Shown: positions 21,630-32,486 of the stretch, in pieces
Numbering within the stretch: position 1 is the first letter of the stretch
Layout of the letters: every line of letters starts with the position of its first letter
From: Bremia lactucae
Lineage: Eukaryota > Oomycota > Peronosporomycetes > Peronosporales > Peronosporaceae
DNA length: 64,000 bases
Direction: 5' to 3'
NCBI RefSeq assembly: GCF_004359215.1
Contig: NC_090625.1
Span: 864,773 to 928,772, forward strand
Notes under the pieces: generated by a model
The model's database searches: none
Told to the model about the DNA's origin: nothing
Seen by the model: only the letters and a program-made list of their open reading frames with translations
Position numbers and translations under genes: made by a program

Positions 21630-22111
21630 TGTAACGGGCTAAAGTTGCCCTAATGTTACACAGTCCCCGTTAAGTACACTTGGTGTACTTAAGGGGATGA
21701 CCAATTACTTAATTAAAGTAATTGGACCCCGCACTCGGGTGTGGTTCATATTTGTGACCAACCCTTGTGTATGTGATGCACATGGGTGCATCCACATGAG
21801 GAGAAATGACGCCTAGCGTCATCCGTAATGCGAGGATTCTAGAAAGATACGCTCGCAATATGTATTAAGTGTTATCTATAGAGATGACATTTTGGTTGGT
21901 AAAAATAGGTATTCATATTAATACGATTAAATATAAGTCAGTCTGAAAACTACTTCCTTCTAGATAAGTGCGCACGAGGAGCCGGATTACCGCTCCCGTG
22001 ACGACACTTTACCAGAGTACTAAGTGTGTTGGGTGAGGTCGCTAACGCCCACCACAACTACCTCACTGCACGCAAGAGAAGCAGGTTAAACCGCTTCCTC
22101 GCTGTGCTAGG
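21630..22111 (+). repeat. A-type solo LTR, left part
   Basis: Starts TGTAACGGGC exactly after CTAAT. It is homologous to the LTR of element C throughout. It is interrupted after CTAGG (22107-22111) by the Copia element and resumes at 26673. Joined length is about 530 bp. No internal element sequence is attached, so it is a solo LTR left by recombination. It contains a perfect 10-bp-arm hairpin at 21670-21692. Confidence 0.9.
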
Positions 22112-22364
22112 TGTGGCGAGGAGGCGGCTCGACCTGACCAAGAGACTACCAGTATGTACCAGTATAAACCCGTAATGAAGTCATAGTGTGACATCAGTAG
22201 ATGACGTCAGTAGGTGACGTCACAGCTTCTAGAAGGTTCTATGAACTATGAATGGCTAGAAGTAATGATTGTCTTAGAGGTAGCAATAAGTTTGCGAACT
22301 AAGGACCTTGATATATTACTTTTCATTTTGCACTCGACCACGCAAGCCTTTGACCTTTTCTTTA
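22112..22364 (+). repeat. Copia 5' LTR
   Basis: Starts TGTGGCGAGGAGG and ends CTTTTCTTTA. Holds TGACATCA (22189) and TGACGTCA (22202 and 22215), resembling binding sites of bZIP/ATF factors. Its length and several bases differ from the 3' copy. Confidence 0.9.
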
Positions 22365-22368
22365 GGAT

Positions 22369-23127
22369 ATGAGCCCAAGCCCCGCATTCTCTGCCCAAGA
22401 CTCCGACTACGCCTTCGTCATGGACACCTCCACGCCAAGCCGCATCAAAAAGTTCGACGGAACCAACTTCCACGCATGGAAGTTCAAGATGCGGATGGTG
22501 CTCGAGGAACGTGATCTGTGGGAGGTCGTTTGTGGAGACGTGAAGATCGAGCAATGCGTGACTCCATTAGACCAAGCGACGTACAAGAGGAAGTCCCGTA
22601 AAACGATGGCGATCACCTGCCTTGCGATGGAAGACTCGCAACTGCCGTTTGTTCGCTCGGCGAGTGGTGCATTTAATGCATGGTCAATGTTGGAAGACCA
22701 CTTTGAGAAGAAGAACCTTGCGAACAAGCTCTTTCTTCGTCGTCGTTTCTTCACGACCACGATGGATGAAGGTGATGATGTGCTGGAGCACATCAACAAG
22801 CTCAAGACTCTGGCGGAGCAACTCGACGCAGTGGGTGCTCCGGTCAGCGAGGACGACTTGGTTATGACGCTTCTGGGAAGTCTAAGCGAGTCGTCCCAAT
22901 TCCTGATCACAGCGTTGGAATCCCGTTCCGACACGCTGACGTGGGAACTAGTGACGTCTCGGCTCCTAAATGAAGACTTAAAGCGCAAGGAACAAGGTGG
23001 CGGTGCTAAGGGAACTGCGCACGGCCAAACGTTTATGACAAGCGACAATGGTAAGCGCAAGGGACGACAGGTGCAGAAGACTGGTGCCTGTCACTACTGC
23101 GGTGGACAAGGGCATTGGATCGCCTAG
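22369..23127 (+). pseudogene. Copia Gag
   Basis: ATG at 22369 lies four bases after the LTR, and the frame runs 252 codons. It has a UBN2/Retrotran_gag-type fold: KFDGTNFHAWKFKMRMVLEE, RKTMAITCLAMEDSQLPFVR, LFLRRRFFTTTMDEGDDVLE, HINKLKTLAEQLDAVGAPVS and LLGSLSESSQFLITALESRS. The knuckle CHYCGGQGHWIA, then TAG at 23125-23127, then CP shows that the stop falls inside the CCHC motif, whose four ligands are otherwise present. It packages RNA when intact. Confidence 0.85.
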
Positions 23128-23600
23128 TGTCCAGCGAGGATTCGCGAGACTGCGGAGCGATAGAGTCCGCAGCGAGCGAATGTCGCGCAGAGCGAAGACG
23201 ACTCTGGCAGTTTTCTCTTTTCGGTTGGAGGAAGTGCCTCCAAGTCGAGTGTAGTGTGGCTAATCGACTCGGGTGCGACGCAGCACATGACGAGTTCCAA
23301 GAATTTAATTAGGAACTACAAGACAATCTTTCCAGTGGACGTACATGTCGCAGACGACGGTGTGGTTCAAGCTCTCGGGACTGGCGACATTGTGATGTCC
23401 ATGCAAACTCCTCGTGGGGTCAAGAAGGGTATGATTACCGGTGTGTGGCAAAATACCAAAGTTGTCATGCAACTTGTTTTCGGTCGGTTGCTTAACCAAG
23501 GACGTTGGGGCCGTGACCTTCAAGAGCGAAGGGTGTTTCGCGGAGACAGAAGGCTTTAGTGGAAGCTCGGCGATCGTGAAGGCAAAGGACTGTTCAAGCT
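23128..23600 (+). pseudogene. Copia protease
   Basis: In frame with Gag past the stop. VWLIDSGATQHMTSSKNLIR (23253) has the D-S-G-A catalytic motif of Copia proteases. A frameshift near 23460 moves KLSCNLFSVGCLTKDVGAVT out of frame. Confidence 0.8.
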
Positions 23601-23620
23601 CTGCATGACACCAATGATGC

Positions 23621-24301
23621 ATGAGGCCAATATGGCTCTGGCACCTTCGACTCGGTCACATCGGCCTTGGCGTTCTAGATGCCATCATCAAGAAGAACTA
23701 CGGTATTGGCGTGGACATGGCGTCGGCAAAACAGCGGGAGCTGTGCGACGGGTGCTCACTCGGCAAGCAAACACGAGTAAGCTACATGAGGTCGTCACCC
23801 AATCGCGCGAAGCAAGTGCTAGAGGTTGTCCACAGCGATGTGTGTGGTCCTATGCAGACATCAACCTTTGGTGAAAAGCGCTATTTTGTCACTTTTATTG
23901 ATGAAAAGTCGCACTTCTGTGTGGTGTACTTGCTGCGAAACAAGTCCGAAGTATCCGCCAAATTCGCTGACTTCGTTGCGCTTGCGGAAACTCATACGGG
24001 TAAGTGGGTGAAGACGCTCCGCAGTGACAACGGCGGCGAATACATGTCGCACGAAACGGCCAAGTTCTGCAGCAAACGTGGGATCATACAGAAGTTCACA
24101 CCGCCATACACGCCTCAGCTGAACGGAGTCGCCGAACGGATGAACAGGACGCTGGTGCAGTGTGCGCGCTGCATGCTGGAACACGCCGGCTTGTCGAAGA
24201 GGTATTGGGGCGAAGCGTTGATGACTGCTACATTTTTCCGCAAACGGTGTCCGACGCGCACGATCAGCCACGACAAAAATCGCCGCACCAAGTTTGGATA
24301 G
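23621..24301 (+). pseudogene. Copia integrase
   Basis: The GAG-pre-integrase part LWHLRLGHIGLGVLDAIIKK and the CDGCSLGK zinc ligands lead to the core. Catalytic region residues are D in HSDVCGPM, D in LRSDNGGEY and E in NGVAERMNRT (about 24130), so the D,D,E triad is present. A stop at 24299-24301 precedes the RT frame. Confidence 0.9.
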
Positions 24302-24329
24302 GTAAGAAACCATTGCTGCGAACCTGAAA

Positions 24330-25700
24330 GTGTTTGGGTGCCACGCACATGTGCATGTGCCGAAGGAGAAACGCACCAAGTTCGACGCTCGGTCGGTGCG
24401 TTGCCGTGATATTGGGTACTTAGAGCACGAGAAAGCGTATCGGTTTGAAGAATTGGAGAGCGCTCGTGCGCTGGTGAGCCGTGACGCGCAATTTATGGAA
24501 GACGTCTTCGACAGTGGGAGACGGAACTACTCTCAGAGAGAGGTCGTCATCCAAGATGAAGTTGTGACGGATCAAGAATCGTCGCAATCGGACGAACAGG
24601 CAAATGATGAAGAAGAAATTACGCGGGAGAAAGACCTCGAATCCGGCAGCAAGCGACACCAACGGACGCAGTCATTGGAGCAAGCAGTGAAGGTTCCAAG
24701 TGCCAAGCGGTCTGCGTCGCACAGGCGACACATAGGTCTCGACGAGATGTCAGCGGCAGCGCAAGAAAGCACAAGTTTTGAGGCTGCCTACGTTGTGGAT
24801 TCAGTGGGAGAAATGCCAAATACGTTAAAGTCGGCGATGGAAACCAGCGACGCAGTCAAATGGAAGGAGGCGTATGAGTCGGAGTATGAGTCGCTGCGCA
24901 AGAACGACACATGGGATGTTGTGCCACTACCGAAGAGTCGGAAAGCGATCGGCTGCAGATGGATGTTTTGCGTGAAGGAGAATCAAAATGGAGAAGTGGA
25001 GCGGTTCAAGGTGCGAATGGTAGCGAAGGGATTTTCACAGAAATACGGCATCGACTATGAAGAAACGTTCGCACCGGTGGCCAAGTTCACGTCGATCCGG
25101 ACAGTGCTCAGTATGGCTGTCAACCACAGTCTCAAACTACATCAGATGGATGTTAGGACAGCGTTTCTGAACGGAATTCTCGACGAAGACATCTACATGG
25201 TGCAGCCGGATGGGTATGTCGACGAAGATCATCCGAATTACGTATGCAAGCTGAAGCGGTCGCTCTATGGGCTAAAGCAGTCGCTGCGAATGTGGAACCA
25301 CACCATCGACGTTTTCATGCTAGAAATGGGGTTCAAGAAGTGCGAGTCGGATCACTGCGTCTACATCAAGAGAAATGACCATGAAATGATCTCTGTGGTG
25401 CTGTACGTGGACGACCTCATCCTGGCAAGCAGTAACGAAGAGTTGTTGAAGTCGACCAAGCATGCGCTGAGTGAACGCTTTGAGATGACGGACATGGGCG
25501 AGCTGGAATACTTTCTCGGGATGGAAATTAAGAACAACCGTGACGAAGGAAAAGTGACGGTGCGGCAGACCAAGTTTCTCAAGTCCATATTAACAAGGTT
25601 CGGCATGCAAGACAGCAAGCCTGTGAAGACGCCGCAAGATCTAGAACTCAAGTTGACCAAGAGCACGTGCGAGGGTGGCTGCATCACGAAGACACAATGA
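24330..25700 (+). pseudogene. Copia integrase tail and reverse transcriptase
   Basis: A 456-codon frame. VFGCHAHVHVPKEKRTKFDA closes the integrase. An acidic linker follows. The RVT_2 domain starts at about 24900 with NDTWDVVPLPKSRKAIGCRW, MVAKGFSQKYGIDYEETFAP, MDVRTAFLNGILDEDIYMVQ, KLKRSLYGLKQSLRMWN and the catalytic VLYVDDLILASS (about 25400). The catalytic Y-V-D-D is intact. The frame ends by a shift near 25680. Confidence 0.9.
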
Positions 25701-26473
25701 CAAAAGTGCCGTACCGGAGTACCGTCGGCAGCATCATGTACCTGATGGTGGCGACGCGGCCAGACCTAGCTGCTGCAGTGGGAATACTGAGCCAGTTTGC
25801 TGCCAACCCGTGCCCGACACAATGGCAAGCTCTCAAGCGTGTTATGCGGTACCTCCAAGCTACATCGACTCAAGGACTCGAGTACTCACGGCAAGACAGC
25901 TGTTGTGTGTGCGGCTACTCAGATGCAGACTGGGCCGGAGACATCGAGTCAAGAAGGAGCACAAGTGGCTACGCATTCATGATGAGTGGCGAATGTATCA
26001 GATGGAGAAGCAAGAAGCAGCGCACGGTGGCATTGTCCTCAACGGAAGCCGAGTACATGGCGTTATCGGAAGCAACCCAAGAGGCTGTATGGCTCAAGGT
26101 GTTCTTGTGTGAGCTCGGCGAGATGGCAAGCGACGATGCAATCAAGATCTACGAAGACAATCAAGGCTCTATTGCGCTGGCCAAGAACCCAGAGTTTCAC
26201 AAGCGTACCAAGCATATTGACATTCGCTACCACTTCGTGCGCGAGAAGGTAGAAGAAGGCGAAGTGGTGCTGCAGTATGTTTCGACAACAGACATGCTAG
26301 CAGACATCATGACCAAGGCCATTACAGCTGTGCAGTTCGAAAATCTCCGAAACAGGCTCGGAATAGAAGCATCCAGCGGTGTCGAGTCGAGTGGGAGTGT
26401 TGGTGAGGAGGCGGCTCGACCTGACCAAGAGACTACCAGTATGTACCAGTATATCCCGGTAATGACGTCATAG
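25667..26473 (+). pseudogene. Copia RNase H
   Basis: TVGSIMYLMVATRPDLAAAV, then YSDADWAGDIESRRSTSGYA, the STEAEYMALSEATQEAVWL motif, IYEDNQGSIALAKNPEFHKR, KHIDIRYHFVREKVEEGEV and DMLADIMTKAI. All catalytic acidic positions of a Copia RNase H are visible. The frame runs on into the 3' LTR. Confidence 0.9.
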
Positions 26474-26667
26474 GGATGACATCAGTAGATGATGTCATAG
26501 GGAAGGCGTCAGTAGATGACGTCACAGCTTCTAGAAGGTTCTATGAATTATGATTGGCTAGAAGTAATGATTGGCTTAGAGGTAGCAATAGGTTTGCGAA
26601 CTAAGGACCTTAACATATTTACTTTGCATTTTGCACTCAGCCACTCAAGCCTTTGACCTTTTCTTTA
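26398..26667 (+). repeat. Copia 3' LTR
   Basis: Starts TGTTGGTGAGGAGG, ends TTTTCTTTA, followed by target copy CTAGG. Contains four TGAYRTCA-type sites at 26463, 26477, 26490 and 26517, one more than the 5' LTR. Confidence 0.9.
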
Positions 26668-26672
26668 CTAGG

Positions 26673-26720
26673 GTGTGTGTCTAAGTAGAGCGTGGGCGCA
26701 TTACGACGTGCTCGCCTGCA
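26673..26720 (+). repeat. A-type solo LTR, right part
   Basis: Continues the LTR interrupted at 22111 and ends CGCCTGCA. The adjacent CTAAT (26721-26725) equals 21625-21629, giving a 5-bp target duplication. Confidence 0.88.
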
Positions 26721-26725
26721 CTAAT

Positions 26726-26880
26726 TATATTAAATACAGTTATTTTAAAGGAAGTGTTTTAACGAGAGTCTTTCTTTGCACGTACTAGTGTTCGTAAAGT
26801 GACGTGAAGCACCACTCGCACTGAGGCAGTGCGAAGTGGACTTATACTGCTTCAGTATAAGTCGGCAGTGCCCCGTTACA
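26726..26880 (+). repeat. 3' LTR of F1, right part
   Basis: Ends GGCAGTGCCCCGTTACA. It contains paired hairpins with the shared loop core CTGCTTCAG or CTGAGGCAG (26815-26865). The LTR ends TGTAACGGGG and CCCCGTTACA are mutual reverse complements. Confidence 0.85.
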
Positions 26881-27695
26881 CTCGAGGTAGTATGCGAAGG
26901 CATACCAATTATTGTGTGTCAAGTGAAATGAGAGCTTAATTTTTCTCCTGATCTGCGTAAATTGCTTCCATAATAATAATATTAAAACAAATAAAGTAGG
27001 CATTGATACATTGACCTGTCTCGTACATCGCTGCCGACAAATTTGGTCATTGTAGTTCTTATGATACTTCTTCGAACCCAAGTCGAAACACACTGTTAGA
27101 TAGCGTCGCCTGCAAAATCTGCGCTTCTTACAATTACTTTTATCTCTTTACACCGTCACTTATGTGCAAGTTAAGTTCAGCTGTGTGGACGCTACCGAAT
27201 CTTTTTCTTCCACGTAGCATTTCAATTGAAAATCTAGCAATTATTCTTTGTTAAGCTTTAGCACGATAGAGTGGCATCATGCAAGGTACCCATCAACAAT
27301 TGACGACGTCGTACCACTGACCGGCGTTTTTGCCTTTTATGAGATAGAAACTATCTTGAACTTCTAATTTTCCAAATTGCATCGCTAGCAAATCAAACAA
27401 GGATTTGGTAACAAACGTCTCACCTGTGATCTAGCACGTCGATAATGCGAACGAAAATCGATCAATATGATAGGTGAAGGTAGTAGTATGTTATCATACA
27501 AGCTGCGCGTGGTTTTACAGTTAGATGTTCCAAAGAATGTAGTGCCTTACCAGTGAGCATCCCGGCAAAAAGTGCTTGCATTTAATTTCAACAAACCATG
27601 TCATCCCCTCCATTAGACCAGTTCAGAATGCCCCGAACGTCTCACAAGGCCACACCGAATTGATCAAAACGTAGCTTGCATTGTGCCTCCGTCCC
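26881..27695. other. Intergenic region upstream of TKL kinase
   Basis: No gene recognised. An upstream exon carrying a signal peptide for the kinase could lie here, but I could not find one with confidence. The 27600-27615 sequence GTCATCCCCTCCATT is loosely like an oomycete initiator. Confidence 0.4.
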
Positions 27696-29427
27696 ATGTC
27701 GCGTGCCGGCAGGGCAGCGGTTTTCAATACAGGCACGACTGAGACCGACCGGAGTCCATCAGAATCGACAGCGAATACGCCTACGACGACAAATCAGACA
27801 TCCTCATCGGAGTCGAGGCCATCGACGCCGAATTCCTTCTCGAGAACTGATTCCCCGTCATTACCTTTAACCGCAGTTTCAACAACGACAACAGTCTCGC
27901 TCACACCCGATACCCCAAATCCTGCTACCGTCGCGGGTGTGAATGTATCATACTCTCAAACAACAGGGTCTAGCTCCAGGGACCGCTTCGATGTTGTAGC
28001 CCCCACGTCATCCACAGCGAATGCTAACGCGACGGCCACAATCGTAATTTCAGTCCAATCTCAATCCAGTGACAGCGACGCATCTTCCGGAATCATTCTT
28101 GTAGCCACCAACGACGAAGGTAATGAAAAGAACGGTTTTGAAAAAGTAGCAACAAATCTCTGACAGTCATTTCTTCAAACCAGGATTTAGCATAGGAGCT
28201 GTTGTTGGTATTGTCGCTAGTGCAATCGTTCTTGTCGTTTTGATCGCAGGACTCGCTTTCTGGCTGTATCGCCGAAAAAGACGAAACAGAACCACTCGAT
28301 CGTCTTCGTTCGATGCCTCGTACTCCATTGCATCGGTGACAAGACCTCGCGTTAATTCGTTTCAATTGGATAACCACATCCTTCCGCCGGCCATCGCCGT
28401 CGACCAATTCAATAATTTCGACCGAACTGTCGACTTGGCGAGCTCCGGACCTCTTGATTCGACTTTACGTCTCGAAAGCAGTGCCATGTCGATGCCAAGT
28501 TCCAAAGTCTTTAGCAGAACTGGATCGGAATTATGGGAAGATGAAGCGATATTAGCTGCTCGGATTCCAATGGAAAAGCTAGTGGTGAAAGAATTGATTA
28601 ACGAAGGAGGCCATGGAGCTGTCTATCATGGCCAGTACCACGGCAAGAGCGTAGCGATTAAAATGTTACTACCCGATAAGAAGAAAGATTTGCGACAGAT
28701 TAATTATTTCTTAGCAGAGATTAAAATGATGGCCACGGTCGAGCATCCTCGAATCGTGCTGTTTATTGGCGTGGCGTGGGATGCCCTCAGCGACCTCTGT
28801 GCTGTGTCGGAATTCCTGCCCTGTGGCGACCTCTTCTCGCTGCTTCAGCGCTTTGATCGCGTGGACCATCGACCGCAGGGCTTTGACGGAGACAAAGCCA
28901 AGATCGCACAGCATGTCGCGCAAGCGCTTACGTATCTGCACTCGCTCGATCCCATCGTACTGCATCGGGATCTCAAGTCCATGAACATTATGCTGTCCGA
29001 GTCGTGGGATGCGAAACTCACGGACTTTGGCGTGTCCCGAAAATGGACGGTCGATACCATGACCGCAGGCGTTGGCACCAAGCGCTGGATGGCACCGGAA
29101 GTCATGATGGGCAAGCGCTACGACACTAGTGCCGACATCTTTTCGTTAGGCGTCGTGCTATCGGAATTGGACTCGCATCAGCCTCCGTACGCGAGCGCAA
29201 TCGAATGCAAGACATCGGAATTGGGCGAAAAAGTCTCCGAAACGGCACTAATTGAAATGGTGGCGGCAGGACGCATCCGGATCAAATTCTCGCCCAATGC
29301 GCCATCATCGCTCGTGAGTCTTGGCCACGCCTGTGTGAACCTTGACCCGAGGGAACGTCCGAGCGCCAACGAAGTGCACTATCTCTTAGAAAAGATCTCG
29401 CGCAAGTACTTGGAGTATACGCTCTAG
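27696..29427 (+). CDS. Transmembrane TKL-type protein kinase
   Basis: Two exons, 27696-28119 and 28184-29427, joined by a 64-base GT-AG intron, give 555 residues. Residues 1-140 are Ser/Thr/Asn-rich, like an O-glycosylated ectodomain. Residues about 145-170 (IGAVVGIVASAIVLVVLIAG) form a membrane helix followed by RRKRR, a stop-transfer signal. The kinase spans about 274-550: Gly loop EGGHGAVYHG (about 282), VAIK lysine (about 300), HRDLKSMN (about 402), DFGVS (about 422), WMAPE (about 444). It resembles the receptor-like TKL kinases expanded in oomycetes, which phosphorylate Ser/Thr. The first ATG leaves no signal peptide, so a 5' exon may be missing or this may be a type III membrane protein. 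The ligand is unknown. The next gene begins 158 bases downstream on the same strand. Confidence 0.88.
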
Positions 29428-29585
29428 TCTATAGAATCGACATGAACCTCGACAGGAGTCGGCGTACTTTTAAACGAGTAAAACTTCGGGCCTTAGAAAA
29501 AAGGGTAAACGGTCATCAATTGTTCTTTTAAAGAGGCAAATGAGTTTTTACTGTAATTATTCTTTGCTTGTCAACCACAAGATCG

Positions 29586-30699
29586 ATGACGACCCCTGGA
29601 GCGAAGAGCTCCGAAAGCGAGCAGCCTGCTATTCCTGGCAATACGAACGCTAGAGCAGCTGATGAACCAGGTCTTCCTCAAATTTATCCAAAACCTGTGA
29701 CTGTTCTCGTAATTGGCATGGCTGGTAGCGGCAAGACGACGCTCATGCAGCGACTGACGGCGTACGGTGTCGATGCTGGGTTGCGCAATTACGTAATTAA
29801 TCTCGACCCAGCAGTTCGCAAGACTGGCTATACAGCCAATGTGGATATACGTGACACGGTTGATTATAAGAAGGTCATGTCGGAGTACGGACTAGGTCCT
29901 AACGGGGCCATCATGACGTCGCTCAACCTCTTCGCTACTCGATTTGATCAAGTAGTCGATCTTTTAGCAAAACGCAGCAGCAATCTTGAGTACGTTCTAA
30001 CTTCATCGCCGTATGTGCTGCGAAAGAAAGTGACTTGATAATTATTTGGTTGCTGCCACTAGTTACGCTATTGTAGACACTCCAGGACAAATCGAAGCCT
30101 TTACGTGGTCAGCATCGGGCCAGATTATCACCGAATCGCTTGCGTCCACGTTCCCGTCCATTATTGTTTACGTCGTCGATACTCCACGTACTGCCAATCC
30201 CAATACTTTTATGTCAAATATGCTGTATGCGTGCAGCATTTTGTATAAGTTAAAGTTGCCTTTTGTGGTCGTTTTCAACAAAATTGACGTTCTACGCCAT
30301 GATTTTGCCATTGAGTGGATGACGGATTTTGAGGCATTCCAGACTGCACTAGACGACGTCCAGGACGACAATTATATGGGCAGCCTCTCGCGCTCGCTAA
30401 GTCTTGTTCTGGAAGAGTTTTACAACAACCTTACGTGTGTTGGCGTGTCTGCTGCCACCGGTGAAGGAATTCCTGAATTCTTTGCTGCTGTCGATCAAGC
30501 AGCGATTCAGTATGAAAAAGAATGTCTCCCAGATCTCTTGGATCGTATCAAACGCCAGCAGAGTAAAAAATACGCACATGAAGAAGCTTCCTTGTCCAGC
30601 GTGATGCAGGACATGGAAATTTCGTCCCAACGAGATGAAAATACGCCTTTTGACAGATCAGCTGATTCGAATGTTGCCGGCGAGCGCACTGATCTCTAA
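29586..30699 (+). CDS. GPN1: GPN-loop GTPase 1 (XAB1/Npa3 type)
   Basis: Exons 29586-29989 and 30063-30699 with a 73-base intron starting GTACGT and ending CACTAG give 346 residues, near the family's usual length. Seen: G1 GMAGSGKTT (about 44-52), the family-defining G-P-N tripeptide in [15 protein letters not shown] (about 104-106), G3 DTPGQIE (about 140), G4 NKID (about 207) and G5 SAATGEG (about 265). GPN1 forms a dimer with GPN3 and is needed for assembly and nuclear import of RNA polymerase II. The splice restores the codon run D-Y-A-I-V-D-T-P-G. An in-frame TTG lies upstream, but the ATG is the natural start. The C-terminal tail is charged and short. The family assignment is secure. Confidence 0.95.
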
Positions 30700-30717
30700 T
30701 TATTTTATATATATGAA

Positions 30718-30817
30718 NNNNNNNNNNNNNNNNNNNNNNNNNNNNNNNNNNNNNNNNNNNNNNNNNNNNNNNNNNNNNNNNNNNNNNNNNNNNNNNNNNN
30801 NNNNNNNNNNNNNNNNN
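30718..30817. other. Assembly gap (100 N)
   Basis: A 100-N scaffold join just 18 bases after the GPN1 stop. The 3' part of element F3 (protease and pol) is lost in it. Confidence 0.98.
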
Positions 30818-32021
30818 CATAATGATTGTGTGTCTGGAGCAACTTTAGTCAAGAGATTTGCAAATTCTCTTGAGGTTGCTGGATCAGTAGGGCGTTGCGC
30901 CCCTACTGATCCCGTCCGTTTTTTTAGCGGTCCGCCTTGCTGTTGTGATTTCGCAACAACGTCGGACCCGCGACCATTGCCCTTTTTGGCATACGGTCCG
31001 AAATTACGTTCAGTACCTTTCGGTGCTGGGCGTGGGGCACTACACTCATGAGCGTCGTGTCCTAATTTCTGGCAGCGATGGCATTTCTGCGATCGCTTAT
31101 TGCTCGAATAGCGAGGTCTCTCGCTTTCGACGTAAGAAAGGTCCATAGGTTCTGGACCTCCAAGCCGTGTCGTCTTGGAGGACGATATGATGACGAACTA
31201 GCTTGAGCCTGTCTCAAGCTAAAGTCCTCCTGTTCCGCTACGGATATTGCTTCTTCAAGCGTATCCAGTTCCAAGCGGAACAGGTGGGTCTTTACGGGAC
31301 CATCCGTAAGACCTTGCATGAACACCGTAATCAACGTGTGTTCATGAACTGGGTTATTGGTAATACAACTCGCTAAGAGTCGTATGTGCTGGGCATATGC
31401 GTGCACATCACGCTTGCCTTGCTTCAGTTTGAGAAGCTCTGAACGAGCTCTGAGCTCAGCCCTTGGTGGTTCAAACATCTGTTTGAGTCGGGTTTTAAAA
31501 GCCCCTAGCGACCCAAACACGTATGGTTCGCGCAACTTAAGGCCCAATGCCCAAGTTTTGGCACGACCTGCCAGATTTGATTGAGCGAATGCGATTTGCA
31601 TTTGCTCGTCGATGCTGTGACGTGCCCTTATGGCATCTTCTAACTCGACAAACCATCTCAAGAGGGAGTCTTCTTCGACCCCCCTATACTTAGAGATGTC
31701 AATATTTCAAGTTTCGGGACGACGCGTTTGCGTCATCCCAGGTACAGGGGTCTGTACCTGCTGTAACCTCAACATTTCTGCCTGTTGAGAGCCTTGCTGA
31801 ATCAGCAAGGCTACTTTTTCCTTCATCTTGTCAAGTTCATGTTGTATGAACTTGGCGATGGTTGATTGGACGGCATCTCTGTCCAAATTGGACAGTAATG
31901 CCAGGATTGCATCGTTTCCTATGGTCGAACTCATTCGTTCAACCGCACTCCTTTCTATGTCACTTAGAAAGGAGTAGCTTTCAGGGGAAACGTGATGCGT
32001 ATTCCCACTATCATCTAACAT
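30818..32021 (-). pseudogene. Gag of F3
   Basis: ATG at 32021 opens MLDDSGNTHHVSPESYSFLS, then a coiled-coil-like IAKFIQHELDKMKEKVALLI. A stop falls near 31707. The capsid part 31661-31140 follows with MRWFVELEDAIRARH, NLAGRAKTWALGLKLREPYV and HIRLLASCITNNPVHEHTLI. A frameshift near 31180 precedes the knuckle CHRCQKLGHDAHEC (about 31075), a complete C-x2-C-x4-H-x4-C. A 12-bp-arm hairpin lies at 30881-30912. It is the particle structural protein of the retroelement. Confidence 0.8.
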
Positions 32022-32060
32022 GTCTAGATGTGGGAATGTGGTCCTTGGACGGACGACAAA

Positions 32061-32069
32061 GTGCTACCA
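32061..32069 (-). other. Primer-binding site of F3
   Basis: On the minus strand TGGTAGCAC begins two bases after the LTR end. Confidence 0.55.
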
Positions 32070-32071
32070 GA

Positions 32072-32486
32072 TGTAACGGGGCACTACGGCTTGTACTGCT
32101 TCAGTATAAGTCCACTTCGCACTGCTTCAGTTGCGAGTGGTGCCCTACGTTATGTCACGTACACTAGTACGTGCAGAGAAAGACTTATCTCTAAGGTAAC
32201 TAGCTTACAGAGGGTAAGATGAAAACTGGAATAATATAATTAAGTGTCTCTTTTTCTATCTTTGTAAATGCTAACTTAATAAAATCTAATACTAAACATG
32301 TTTTTGAATTCTTATCTCTATCTGTAACTCTCTCTTTGATTACTCCTACAGCTGATTAGTCTGCGGAATAAATAGGTATGATATTAATTTATATAAGAAT
32401 ATCCTGCAAATATTAACTACCTCTTAGATAATATATTAATTAACAACCTTTAAGTGTTAATTCTATGTAACGATACACCCCTTACA
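32072..32486 (-). repeat. 5' LTR of F3 (415 bp)
   Basis: On the minus strand it runs from TGTAAGGGGTGTATCGTTAC to AGTGCCCCGTTACA. On the plus strand the terminal hairpins at 32083-32140 share the loop core CTGCTTCAG. It is the only F-type LTR here that is uninterrupted at both ends. Confidence 0.88.

Larger units (their letters stand above)
22112..26667 (+). mobile_element. Ty1/Copia retrotransposon
   Basis: Flanked by LTRs of 253 bp (22112-22364) and 270 bp (26398-26667), with a 5-bp target duplication CTAGG at 22107-22111 and 26668-26672. Inside are Gag, zinc knuckle, protease, integrase, RT and RNase H in Copia order, integrase before RT. Reading frames are long but contain stops near 23126 and 23161 and shifts near 23460, 23600, 24300 and 25680. 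It is therefore a fairly young but inactive copy. Confidence 0.95.
16990..26880 (+). mobile_element. Chromovirus element F1, with nested insertions in its 3' LTR
   Basis: The 5' part (LTR, Gag, protease) is missing. RT begins at 16995, followed by RNase H, integrase, GPY, linker, chromodomain, an antisense frame, polypurine tract and 3' LTR. The LTR is split at 21629 by an A-type LTR and a Copia element and resumes at 26726. The pol is homologous to F2 (57000-59960) and is interrupted by many stops. Confidence 0.85.
30818..32486 (-). mobile_element. Chromovirus element F3, 5' LTR and Gag
   Basis: A minus-strand F-family element: 5' LTR 32486-32072, primer-binding site and Gag. It runs into the gap before protease. 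The Gag is more intact than in F2. Confidence 0.85.

Noticed and set aside
22407..23060. 217-codon minus-strand frame under Copia Gag
   Set aside because: Antisense shadow of a well-supported Gag. Unlike the E and B case there is no second copy preserving it.
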